From Rhodopirellula baltica (GTDB lineage Bacteria; Planctomycetota; Planctomycetia; Pirellulales; Pirellulaceae): 64,000 nt of DNA. Positions 20,418 through 28,441 of this stretch are shown in pieces. A program made the translations under genes and the position numbers. Within the stretch, counting starts at the first letter, position 1. Every line of letters starts with the position of its first letter. The notes beneath the pieces are model-generated. The model worked only from the letters and a program-made list of their open reading frames with translations, searched no databases and was not told where the DNA came from. The stretch lies in assembly GCA_002901265.1 (NCBI GenBank), contig PPHI01000029.1, positions 62,001 to 126,000 of the forward strand, written 5' to 3'.

Positions 20418-20900
20418 ATGAGCGATTCGGACACCAAGATTTGCGTCGATCTGATCTGGGAAGACTGCATCCAGTCCTGGAAAGAGACCCTCGGGCTTTC
20501 CAACCAACAAATCGCCGAAGCTGCGATCGCGGCCGCACGACATCGCGGCTTTCGATCCGGGCAATTGGGCGTGATGATCACCGATGATTCGTCGATTCAC
20601 GAAATCAATCGCGAACATCTCGGACACGATTACCCGACCGATGTGATCAGCTTTCCCTACGCCGAAGATGGCACACATCTAGAAGGCGAATTAGTCGTCA
20701 GCGTCGAGACCGCACACGAGAACGCGATCGAATTCGGGTCCGACACGGCAACCGAATTGTTGCTGTATGTGATCCACGGCGTGCTGCATATCGGCGGCAT
20801 GGACGACCACGAAGACGACGACCGTCAAGCGATGCGTGATTCAGAGCAAGCAGTCCTGTCAGAATTGGGCATCGCGCTGGACGAGGCGCCGCAGGCATGA
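20418..20900 (+). CDS. ybeY: Endoribonuclease YbeY
   Basis: Single-domain metal-dependent RNase implicated in 16S rRNA 3' maturation and ribosome quality control. The family blocks DDSSIHEINREHLGHDYPTDV and the zinc motif region HGVLHIGGMDDHEDD are present. Compared with the common HGxLHxxGxDH spacing, an additional Asp precedes the third His. The ATG at 20418 is preferred because it lies just after the preceding stop; a GTG at 20379 would overlap the HD gene by 32 bases. Its stop overlaps the start of the next gene (ATGA at 20897-20900), so translation is probably coupled. Confidence 0.92.
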   Translation: MSDSDTKICVDLIWEDCIQSWKETLGLSNQQIAEAAIAAARHRGFRSGQLGVMITDDSSIHEINREHLGHDYPTDVISFPYAEDGTHLEGELVVSVETAHENAIEFGSDTATELLLYVIHGVLHIGGMDDHEDDDRQAMRDSEQAVLSELGIALDEAPQA

Positions 20901-22204
20901 ACAGTCCGTTGCCTTATTTCTTGATCTCGGCAAGCGGCTTTCTACTCAGCAGCGTCGGTGGCCTGGGGGCGGAACTTCTGGACTCTTTTGCAGGACGATC
21001 TCTCGAAGCGTTCTGCCGCGTCAAGCGAAATCGTGACCGATTCGGTGCCGTCCTCGAACACCAGGACTCGGTAATCCGAGGTAGCGAATACCTGCGAATG
21101 ATCGGCACGGTGCTGTTTTTGGTCTCAGGGACCGCGGCACTGATTATCTCGCAACAAGACGCCGAAGCGATCGGTTTGACCTGGGAAATCGGTTCGCTGC
21201 TCGCATGGACTTTGTTAGCGATCATTTCGATGATGTTCGTCCATTCATGGTTGCCCGAAGTGGTGACCCGCTTTGCGTCTGCACCGGTGCTCTATCACAC
21301 CTGGCCGTTTTGGCGAGCGCTTTCGTCGGTGATGAATCCGTTTTCAGTACCGGGTGAAATCATCGAAGCTTTGACCGCACGCCTGTCAGGTAAAAACGAG
21401 CATGAAGATGATTCCGAAGAGCTGATCGAAGATGAAATCCGTACCATTGCGGCGGCCGGAACGAATGCCGGGATCTTTGGCCCCGGCGTCCGGGAAATGA
21501 TCCAGAACGTGATGGAACTGAACGACGAGAATGTCGGACATATCATGACCGTTCGGGGCGACATCGACGCGGTCGAGATTGGTGACAGTTGGGACGAGAT
21601 CCTCAGCACGGTCATCGAATCCGGGCGAACCCGATTGCCCGTCTACCGTGAGAATCTGGATGACATCGTGGGGATCTTATACGTCAAAGATTTGCTTCCT
21701 GAAATTGCAGGCGGACGTGCCCCCAAAAAGTCGCTCGAATCGCTGATGCGACACGCGTGGACGGTTCCGGTCGACCGCAGCGTGGAATTCCTGTTGCGCG
21801 AATTCCTGCACAGTCGCAGCCACATGGCGATTGTGCTGGACGAATTCCAGCAGACCGCGGGCGTGGTCACCATCGAAGACGCATTGGAAGAAATCGTTGG
21901 CGAAATCGTTGACGAATCTGACGAAGAGGAAGAAACACGCTTTGACGTCATCGACGAACACACCGTCGTCGTCAGCGGTCGTGTGATGATCGACGATCTA
22001 AACGATCGATTACACTGGGACCTTCCCGAGAGCGACGACTACGAAACGATCGCCGGCTATGTGCTCAGTCATCTTGGTGAAATCCCCGAATCAGGTGCGA
22101 ACTTCACGATCGGTGACGCAGCGTTCGAAGTCCTGCAAGCGACCCGTCAAAAGATCGAAATGATGGAAGTTCGCTATACGCCGGGCCAGCGATTGGCCGT
22201 CTAG
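20897..22204 (+). CDS. CNNM/CBS-domain protein, CorC-HlyC-like
   Basis: Membrane protein of the hemolysin-C/CorC group: CNNM transmembrane domain (about residues 1-150), paired CBS domains (about 205-325, starting IMTVRGDIDAVE) and a C-terminal transporter-associated CorC_HlyC domain (about 350-430, RFDVIDEHTVVVSGRVMIDDLN). The segment MAIVLDEFQQTAGVVTIEDALEEIVGEI is diagnostic. Family members are linked to Mg/Co transport or homeostasis. It overlaps ybeY by four bases, and ybeY-corC adjacency is widespread. It converges on the histidine kinase gene with only 12 bases between. Confidence 0.9.
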   Translation: MNSPLPYFLISASGFLLSSVGGLGAELLDSFAGRSLEAFCRVKRNRDRFGAVLEHQDSVIRGSEYLRMIGTVLFLVSGTAALIISQQDAEAIGLTWEIGSLLAWTLLAIISMMFVHSWLPEVVTRFASAPVLYHTWPFWRALSSVMNPFSVPGEIIEALTARLSGKNEHEDDSEELIEDEIRTIAAAGTNAGIFGPGVREMIQNVMELNDENVGHIMTVRGDIDAVEIGDSWDEILSTVIESGRTRLPVYRENLDDIVGILYVKDLLPEIAGGRAPKKSLESLMRHAWTVPVDRSVEFLLREFLHSRSHMAIVLDEFQQTAGVVTIEDALEEIVGEIVDESDEEEETRFDVIDEHTVVVSGRVMIDDLNDRLHWDLPESDDYETIAGYVLSHLGEIPESGANFTIGDAAFEVLQATRQKIEMMEVRYTPGQRLAV

Positions 22205-22216
22205 ATTTTCGACGCG

Positions 22217-23674
22217 TTAAGTCCAGCTGTTGTGGACTTGGTTGGGCAGTGTGATTTGCAGAGACATGCCGCCCAGCTCCGAGACGCAGTGAAGGACCTT
22301 GATCGTTCCTTGATGTGCATCGACGATGCGTTTGACGATTGCGAGACCCAGTCCGGTGCCCCGGGATTTGGTTGTGTAAAACGGCTCGAAAATTTGTTCG
22401 CACTGGTCCTTCGAAAGTCCCGGCCCGTTGTCGCTCACCACGATGCGTGTTTGCTGAGGGTCAGCCTGATCGAGTTCGATTTTGATCGTGGCGGGATCAC
22501 TGCTCGCTGCCAACGAATTCTCAAACAGGTTGCGGAATACCTGCTCCAGACGCATCGTATCGATCGTCGTTTTGATTTGGTGACGATGGTCCAATTCGAC
22601 CAGTTCGCACTGTCGATTCTGGCGATTGGATTCCAGATTTCGCCATGCGCGTTGGTAAACGTCACGCAGGTCCGCTTGCACCAAATGGAGCTGGATCGGT
22701 GCGGCGAAGGAGCGGATTTCTTCGAGTAGCGAATTCAGATCCGCTGCGGCGCGTTTGACCGTCAGTAAGTCCTTTGCTGATTCGGGATCATTACCAATAT
22801 CCAGTTCGAGCAGTTCTAGGCCGGACTGAATTCGTTGCAAAGCATTTCGGCTTTCGTGTGCGAGCGAAGCCATCGTTTGGCCGATCGCGGCGAGGCGTTC
22901 ACTTTGCGCGACCTTGGCTTGTGCGTCGACAAACTCGGTCACGTCAACGCCGACAGCCAAGACCGCTTCGATTTCGCCGGAATCGCGTTCGAGCGTCGTG
23001 TTGCACCAACGAATTTGACGCTCGCTTCCGTCGCGAGTGATGATCGCATTGATCACGCCAGTCGACGACCCGCTGGTTTGGGTCAACAAGAACACATCAC
23101 GAATCGATTCCAAGGTGCTCGTTGGCACAAAGGTCGCGAACCAGTCTTTACCCTGGACCTCGTCCAGTTTCCAGCCGCTGATCTTTTCGAAGTATGGATT
23201 GAACCGAATGATGTGGCCTTTGAGGTCCAATACCAAGACGATCGCTTCTGCCGTGGTCAGGACGCGATTGGCAAACCGTTGCTCTTTGCGAAGCTTCAGC
23301 TCCGTCGTCTTCTTTTGGACGATGCGAAAAACGGTGTGACGCAGGGCTTCGGGATTGATCGGCTTGAGCAGAAAATCCGATGCACCCGATCGGAAGGCCG
23401 AGATCGTGCTGTCCATGTCTGCATAGCCAGTCACAATGACGATTTCGGCATCGGGGGCTTTCAGACGTAGTTGCGGAATGTGCCGCTCGGCGGGACCATC
23501 AGGAAGCTTTCGATCCAAGATGATGATTGCGATGCTGGCGTCGAGCAATTCGATGGCTTCGGCGATCGAGCTGGCGACGATGACTTCGTTCCCATCGATC
23601 TCCAACACATCCGTCAATGTGATGCGAGTGTCGTCGTCGTCTTCGACCAGTAATATCGAAAGCTCATCCCGCAT
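22217..23674 (-). CDS. Receiver-PAS-histidine kinase (hybrid two-component protein)
   Basis: Order of domains is unusual for a kinase: an N-terminal receiver (residues 1-120, phospho-acceptor D54 in IILDRKLPDG, T82, K104) comes first. A PAS domain follows (about 135-250, FNPYFEKISGWKLDEVQGKDW), then the HisKA domain with H273 (LAHESRNALQRI) and a HATPase with DNGPGLS and GTGLGLAIV. There is no transmembrane segment, so it is a cytoplasmic sensor probably controlled by another kinase through its receiver. No response regulator lies beside it. The start at 23674 begins MRDELSILLVEDDDD, with acidic residues of the receiver pocket near the N-terminus. Confidence 0.92.
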   Translation of the reverse strand: MRDELSILLVEDDDDTRITLTDVLEIDGNEVIVASSIAEAIELLDASIAIIILDRKLPDGPAERHIPQLRLKAPDAEIVIVTGYADMDSTISAFRSGASDFLLKPINPEALRHTVFRIVQKKTTELKLRKEQRFANRVLTTAEAIVLVLDLKGHIIRFNPYFEKISGWKLDEVQGKDWFATFVPTSTLESIRDVFLLTQTSGSSTGVINAIITRDGSERQIRWCNTTLERDSGEIEAVLAVGVDVTEFVDAQAKVAQSERLAAIGQTMASLAHESRNALQRIQSGLELLELDIGNDPESAKDLLTVKRAAADLNSLLEEIRSFAAPIQLHLVQADLRDVYQRAWRNLESNRQNRQCELVELDHRHQIKTTIDTMRLEQVFRNLFENSLAASSDPATIKIELDQADPQQTRIVVSDNGPGLSKDQCEQIFEPFYTTKSRGTGLGLAIVKRIVDAHQGTIKVLHCVSELGGMSLQITLPNQVHNSWT

Positions 23675-23754
23675 TTTCGATGTGTCGACTCCAGAGAAAA
23701 CGTGTTCTGCCGCAACAGTATAGCAGACCGCTCGTTGTCTTCGCGGCGGATACC

Positions 23755-24441
23755 TTAACCGCGTTTTTCGTAACGCACGCGATACACGGGGATTTGGTTT
23801 TGACGGCTGCGACGTTCGAAGTGCGTGCGGTAATCCAAGTCGTGCGTGGACTGTTTTTTCTGTTCCGGAATCGGGACGCCAAATTCAGGTGTGACGGCCG
23901 CGATCATTTCGACGGTCGATTCGAAGTAGTCCAACACGTCGGTCCAAAAATGGAAGCGTCCGCCCGGGCGAAGCTTTCGCAAGAAGTTTTGCACGCTCGA
24001 TTCGTTGACGACTCGGCGCTTGCGATGCCGTTTCTTCCACCAGGGATCGGGGAAGTACACGTGGACTGCTTCCAGCGACCCATCTGGGATACGGTCGGCG
24101 ACGAGCGGCCCGGCATCACCGGAAATGATCCGAGCGTTTTCGCGTTGTGCTTTGGAGAGGCGTGCCGCAGTGTGTTTCGCGTACTTGTGAACGATCTCGA
24201 TCCCAAGAAAGTTGTGCTCGGGCGTCGTTTCGGACGCCGTTTTTAGGAACAGCCCTTTGCCGCTGCCGATTTCCAATTCGAGCGGTGCGTCGTTGCCAAA
24301 CAAGACTTCGCTACACAGCTGCGTGGGGATGTCGGCAAGCGTCTCCTCCGCGGCGGGGTGTTGCGAGTAGCCACGCATCAACATCAAGTGCTTTGACAGG
24401 TCGATCGATGGTCGGGGCGAACGAAGCGGGCTGCGTGGCAT
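23755..24441 (-). CDS. trmB: tRNA (guanine-N7-)-methyltransferase
   Basis: SAM-dependent enzyme that methylates G46 in tRNA variable loops. The SAM-binding motif LEIGSGKGLFL and the TrmB-specific blocks FLGIEIVHKYA and VHVYFPDPWWKKRHRKRRVVN are clear. ATG at 24441 (MPRSPLRSPRPS) is used; a GTG at 24459 would add six residues. It stands alone on the minus strand, 80 bases upstream of the kinase gene, and faces hemDE across a 296-base divergent gap. Confidence 0.93.
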   Translation of the reverse strand: MPRSPLRSPRPSIDLSKHLMLMRGYSQHPAAEETLADIPTQLCSEVLFGNDAPLELEIGSGKGLFLKTASETTPEHNFLGIEIVHKYAKHTAARLSKAQRENARIISGDAGPLVADRIPDGSLEAVHVYFPDPWWKKRHRKRRVVNESSVQNFLRKLRPGGRFHFWTDVLDYFESTVEMIAAVTPEFGVPIPEQKKQSTHDLDYRTHFERRSRQNQIPVYRVRYEKRG

Positions 24442-24510
24442 CGGAAAACGCTGAATCACGGACTCGAAGGGGGACCGACTGGCCTGCCAGCTTTCACGGA
24501 TTCGAATCTG

Positions 24511-24531
24511 CCCTCGTGCAAAACACGAGGG
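24511..24531. other. Perfect 8-bp hairpin in the trmB/hemDE divergent gap
   Basis: CCCTCGTG, a CAAAA loop, then CACGAGGG. It lies between two genes that point away from each other, so it is not an obvious terminator for either. It could sit in the 5' leader of hemDE or end an unseen short transcript. Confidence 0.4.
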
Positions 24532-24737
24532 ACAACCTCAGAAAGCGACGCCAATTGGCAAAAACGGAAGGGTAATCGTAACCTAGCGGCAAACCTCTAC
24601 AATGCCGTCAGCCGGTCTTCTGGATGAATTCGGCCCCAACGACAAGCCGTTTTGCCGACCTAGAGTTTGCCGATGCGTTCTAGCGGCAATTTCCGGTGTC
24701 TCACCTTCCACCCTCGAACCTTCCCCACGTAGTGCCC

Positions 24738-26702
24738 ATGTCCGTTGATGCTGACTTTTCCGGTCTTCACGTCGCTTCGCTCGAAAGCCGCCGCGCGTCC
24801 GAGATGGAGCGTCTGATCCAGCGGTATGGCGGTGTGGCCCATGTCAGCCCTTCGATGCGTGAAGTGCCCATCGAGCCGAATCGCGAGGCAATTGACTTTG
24901 CGTATCGCGTGATCACGGGCGAAATCGGGATCGTCGTGTTCATGACCGGCGTCGGGTTTCGGTTCTTGGTCAAGGCGATCGAGAAACACGTCGACACCCA
25001 GCGTTTCATCGACGCGCTGTCCGACATCACCACCATCTGCCGCGGACCCAAACCGGTCGCCGCAATGCGTGAACTGGGGATCCAGCCGACCCACCGCGTT
25101 GGCGAACCCAACACGTGGCGAGAGATCCTGCAGTACATCGATCACGAGAAGGTGCAGATCGCCAACCAAGTCATCGGGCTGCAAGAGTACGGCATCTCCA
25201 ACGCATCACTGATCGCCGGTTTGGAAGCACGCGGAGCAATCGTTTCGCCGGTGCGTGTCTATGGCTGGGAATTCCCCGAGCAAACCGACCCGCTGCGTGA
25301 AAACATCCAAGCACTCGCCGACGGCAAACGCGACATCCTGTTGCTGACCAGCGCTCATCAAATCGTCAACATGATGCGGATGGCCGAACAGATGGGCGTC
25401 TCAAAACAGCTCCGCCAAGGCCTGCGATCGACCGCGATCATCTCGATCGGCCCAACGACAACTCAGATGTTGAACGAATGTGATTTACAGGCTGACATGG
25501 AACCGTCACACCCCAAAATGGGACACCTCGTGGTCGAGTCCGCGCGTCAGTCGGCCAGTTTGATCGCGCAGAAACGCCGCTGGCGTCAATCGGATATTGT
25601 GATTCAGGAATCCAAAGACATGGCTATCGAAAACGTCGACGCTTCGCAGCAACACCCTTCGGTCGACAGCTTGTTTATGAAAGCTTGTCGTGGCGAAGCG
25701 ACCGAACGCACGCCAATTTGGTTGATGCGTCAGGCCGGTCGCTACATGGCCGAATACCGCGAAGTCCGTGCCAACCAAAGCTTCCTGGAACTGTGTTACA
25801 ACCCCAAGCTTTGCAGCGAAGTGATGTGCACCGCGGTCGATCGATTGGGCGTCGATGCCGCCATCATCTTTTCGGACCTCTTGCCGTTGCTCGAGCCACT
25901 CGGGTTTGACCTTGAGTTTGTCGCTGGCGACGGCCCGGTGATTCACAACCCGATTCGCGAAGAAGCTGACATTGACCGCTTGAAGCGTTTGGAAGATCCT
26001 CAATCACTGGGCTTTGTTTACGAGACAGTGCGTCAAACACGTAAAGACCTGCCCGAGCATCTGCCGGTGATCGGATTTTCGGGCTCACCGTTCACGCTGG
26101 CCAGCTATGCGATTGAAGGCGGCGGTAGCAAGGTCTACATGAACACCAAAAAGCTGATGTACGCCTCGCTGAGCTCACCAAGCGGCGGTGCGTGGGCGGA
26201 GTTGATGGCGACATTGACGGAAGCCGTTACCGTTTACCTGAACCACCAAATTGCGGCGGGCGCACAATGTGTGCAGCTGTTCGATAGCTGGGCGGGATGT
26301 TTGTCGCCTAGCGAATACACCGAATTCGTGCTGCCCTGGATGGACAAGATCATCAGCGGGATCGCCCCCGGCGTCCCGGTGATCAATTTCGCGACCGGCA
26401 ACCCAGAGCTACTCCCGCTGCTTCGGGGCGATCGTCGTACCGTCGTCGGTGTCGACTGGCGAATCTCGCTACGCAAGGCGTGGGACCGAATCGGCCACGA
26501 CAAGAGCGTTCAAGGCAACTTGGACCCGGCAGTGTTGTTGGGAGAGCCGGAGCTGATTCGCAAACGTGCCGCAGCATTGCTGGACACGGTCAAGGATTTA
26601 GACGGTCACATCTTCAACCTCGGCCACGGCGTGCTAAAAGAGACGCCCGTGGAGAATGCAATTGCACTCGTTGAGTCAGTCAAAGAACTGAGTGCAAAGT
26701 AG
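24738..26702 (+). CDS. Fused uroporphyrinogen-III synthase / uroporphyrinogen decarboxylase
   Basis: Two consecutive tetrapyrrole enzymes in one reading frame. The N-terminal part (about residues 1-285) is HemD-like: MERLIQRYGGVAHVSPSMRE, then GIVVFMTGVGFRFLVKAI and ISIGPTTTQMLNE. The C-terminal part (about 305-655) is HemE, with PIWLMRQAGRYMAEYR, FSDLLPLLEPLGFDLEF, GFSGSPFTLASYAIEGG and LFDSWAGCLSP. An internal ATG at 25620 precedes the HemE part without any intervening stop. ATG at 24738 is preferred over GTG at 24696, which adds 14 residues of little family resemblance. The product would cyclise hydroxymethylbilane and decarboxylate uroporphyrinogen III to coproporphyrinogen III. No other haem genes are adjacent. 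Confidence 0.9.
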   Translation: MSVDADFSGLHVASLESRRASEMERLIQRYGGVAHVSPSMREVPIEPNREAIDFAYRVITGEIGIVVFMTGVGFRFLVKAIEKHVDTQRFIDALSDITTICRGPKPVAAMRELGIQPTHRVGEPNTWREILQYIDHEKVQIANQVIGLQEYGISNASLIAGLEARGAIVSPVRVYGWEFPEQTDPLRENIQALADGKRDILLLTSAHQIVNMMRMAEQMGVSKQLRQGLRSTAIISIGPTTTQMLNECDLQADMEPSHPKMGHLVVESARQSASLIAQKRRWRQSDIVIQESKDMAIENVDASQQHPSVDSLFMKACRGEATERTPIWLMRQAGRYMAEYREVRANQSFLELCYNPKLCSEVMCTAVDRLGVDAAIIFSDLLPLLEPLGFDLEFVAGDGPVIHNPIREEADIDRLKRLEDPQSLGFVYETVRQTRKDLPEHLPVIGFSGSPFTLASYAIEGGGSKVYMNTKKLMYASLSSPSGGAWAELMATLTEAVTVYLNHQIAAGAQCVQLFDSWAGCLSPSEYTEFVLPWMDKIISGIAPGVPVINFATGNPELLPLLRGDRRTVVGVDWRISLRKAWDRIGHDKSVQGNLDPAVLLGEPELIRKRAAALLDTVKDLDGHIFNLGHGVLKETPVENAIALVESVKELSAK

Positions 26703-27446
26703 TTAGTGCAGCGAGATCGCTTCTTGCAGCGGCCGCAGCACGCTGCCGACGAGGAATTCGTCGATCAGGTCACGGCCGAGCGCTGCTAGACGTGAGAATT
26801 CTTCGTGGAAGGATTCGTTCGGTCCCAAGCTGTCGAAGCGACGGACTGTCATGTAGACGCTCAATTGATCTTCGCTGAAGTCGCCGGTGCGAACTTGATA
26901 GGCCGTGGTGCGAGACTCGAAGCTCACCCGGCACTGCGTGCGGCAGTCCTCGTCCAGCGCGAAATGGATCGACGGCTCGTTGGACAACATTTTGCCGTAG
27001 GGCTGATTGACCAACCGCTCAAAAGCCGGCGCGACGCCGATCGCTTTGGTCAGAATCTCGTTGTGGTTCCCGCGATACCCATAGTCGAAACCGAACATCA
27101 CGCTCAGGGATTCACAATCCAGCGGCGTGATTGAAAGTTCGTAGGGGACCAATTCTAGGATCGTTCGGTGTAACTCGAACGCTGCTTCCAGTGATTCGGG
27201 GTTGAGCGCGCCGCTGTTCAGTCGGCGTGGCTCGGTGGAAACCCACTGGTGCGCACCGCGTTCCTTTTCCTCTTCCAAAATGAACTCGCTCTTTTCACGC
27301 GAGTAAAAGTTGGCCATAGAGGGGAAACGGCGGCGGACTTGTTCAAAAAAGTGCAGGACGGATTCGCGCTGCTGTGGCAAATCCAGTTCGGTTGCCAGGT
27401 TCATATTGACGTAATAGTCATCGCTGAACATGCCGTAATCACTCAT
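26703..27446 (-). CDS. Conserved-looking cytoplasmic protein, unknown function
   Basis: About 247 residues, acidic, with no signal peptide or membrane segment; not recognised. The N-terminus (MSDYGMFSDDYYVNMNL) leads into a mostly helical region (LPQQRESVLHFFEQVRRRFPSM). A mixed domain contains MFGFDYGYRGNHNEIL, and a strand-rich segment near 165-195 contains DCRTQCRVSFESRT. ATG at 27446 is used instead of TTG at 27452. It ends directly against the hemDE stop codon, with which it converges. Confidence 0.65.
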   Translation of the reverse strand: MSDYGMFSDDYYVNMNLATELDLPQQRESVLHFFEQVRRRFPSMANFYSREKSEFILEEEKERGAHQWVSTEPRRLNSGALNPESLEAAFELHRTILELVPYELSITPLDCESLSVMFGFDYGYRGNHNEILTKAIGVAPAFERLVNQPYGKMLSNEPSIHFALDEDCRTQCRVSFESRTTAYQVRTGDFSEDQLSVYMTVRRFDSLGPNESFHEEFSRLAALGRDLIDEFLVGSVLRPLQEAISLH

Positions 27447-27504
27447 AAGCAAACTTGTTTCCTTGGGGCAAACCGAGGGTGAGGTTCAATGGTTGGCGGT
27501 GTGG

Positions 27505-28185
27505 TTACCGTTCGATGATCGAGACGTCATCAAACGCGTCGAGGTCGTCAAACGAGCCGAGACCGACACGGCCTTGTGTGAAGGTTTTATCGACGACTGT
27601 CAAATGTGGTTCGTCCATGTCGTCGAAATAGACGCTGATTTCGCCGCTGTTGACGTCGCGAATCAGTTTGACTTGGTGCCATTGGTCGTCCCATGGCGTG
27701 CGTTTTTCGTTTTTGGTCAGCGGGGCTCGCGGGGCCTCGTTTACGATCATGATTTGGCCGCTGGCGGGGTCCGGCTTGGCACCCAAGTGGACATAGTAGA
27801 AATGCTGGTCGTCTTTGTAGTTGAAAAAGACGCAACAATCACGGTGGTTTCCTGTGTCTTTGGTGCTCTTGACCCGAAACGTCAGCTCAAAGCTCTTCAG
27901 CGACAGGTCCTTGATCAAGGCCACGTGGTGGGGGCTACGTACCGGCGGTTGGTAGTCGCTCTCCCGGGCGGTGATTTCGATCGCGTGCGACCCGTGCTTT
28001 GCATTGTGGTCCCAGGTCTTGGGATCCAGAAATTCCCATTTGTCGGTTCCGGATTCAAAGTCGTCCGTGAAAACAGGTGTCTGAGCCGAGGCACCGGATG
28101 CCATGACGCCGGCCAAGAGCAACAGGCCAAAAGTCTTTCTGCGGACCGTGGAGCAAATGGTCGATGGTTGGAACAAAACGGTCAT
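27505..28185 (-). CDS. Exported laminin-G/concanavalin-like protein
   Basis: About 226 residues. A basic N-terminus and hydrophobic segment (KTFGLLLLAGVMASGASA, about 17-34) predict secretion. The mature part looks like one beta-sandwich of the LamG/DUF1080-like superfamily: FTDDFESGTDKWEFLDPKTW at its start, FELTFRVKSTKDTGNHRDCCVFFNYKD in the core, and WHQVKLIRDVNSGEISVYFDD and GRVGLGSFDDLDAFDDVSI near the end. Similar domains bind or cleave carbohydrate, but no catalytic residues can be named. ATG at 28185 is used; it is 58 bases upstream of the preceding minus-strand gene and may be cotranscribed with it. Confidence 0.65.
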   Translation of the reverse strand: MTVLFQPSTICSTVRRKTFGLLLLAGVMASGASAQTPVFTDDFESGTDKWEFLDPKTWDHNAKHGSHAIEITARESDYQPPVRSPHHVALIKDLSLKSFELTFRVKSTKDTGNHRDCCVFFNYKDDQHFYYVHLGAKPDPASGQIMIVNEAPRAPLTKNEKRTPWDDQWHQVKLIRDVNSGEISVYFDDMDEPHLTVVDKTFTQGRVGLGSFDDLDAFDDVSIIER

Positions 28186-28441
28186 GGCAATACAAAAAGG
28201 GGAGAACGCTGGAGGGAAGGCACCGGGATGCGGTATTCGCGCGACCTGCCCACCTGGTGGGACAATTCGCAACCTGTGAAGTATAAACGAGCTGCGCCGC
28301 CGAAACCATGCGGCAGCGCCAGCCGCAATGCTTGATGGCGTGTTCGCTGATGCCCAATGCCCGGCAGATCACCGGCAAAGACGGTGACTTTGTTTTTTCG
28401 CCCGTTTCGTATACTTTCGCAGCACTCAATCGACATTCGGG

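Noticed and set aside
24495-24515. T-arm-like GGATTCGAATC suggesting a tRNA
   Set aside because: The flanking five-base stems do not pair, and no anticodon or acceptor stem can be built.
28055-28429. 124-codon minus-strand frame overlapping the exported LamG-like gene start
   Set aside because: Overlaps a better gene with a signal peptide, and its residues have no coherent pattern.
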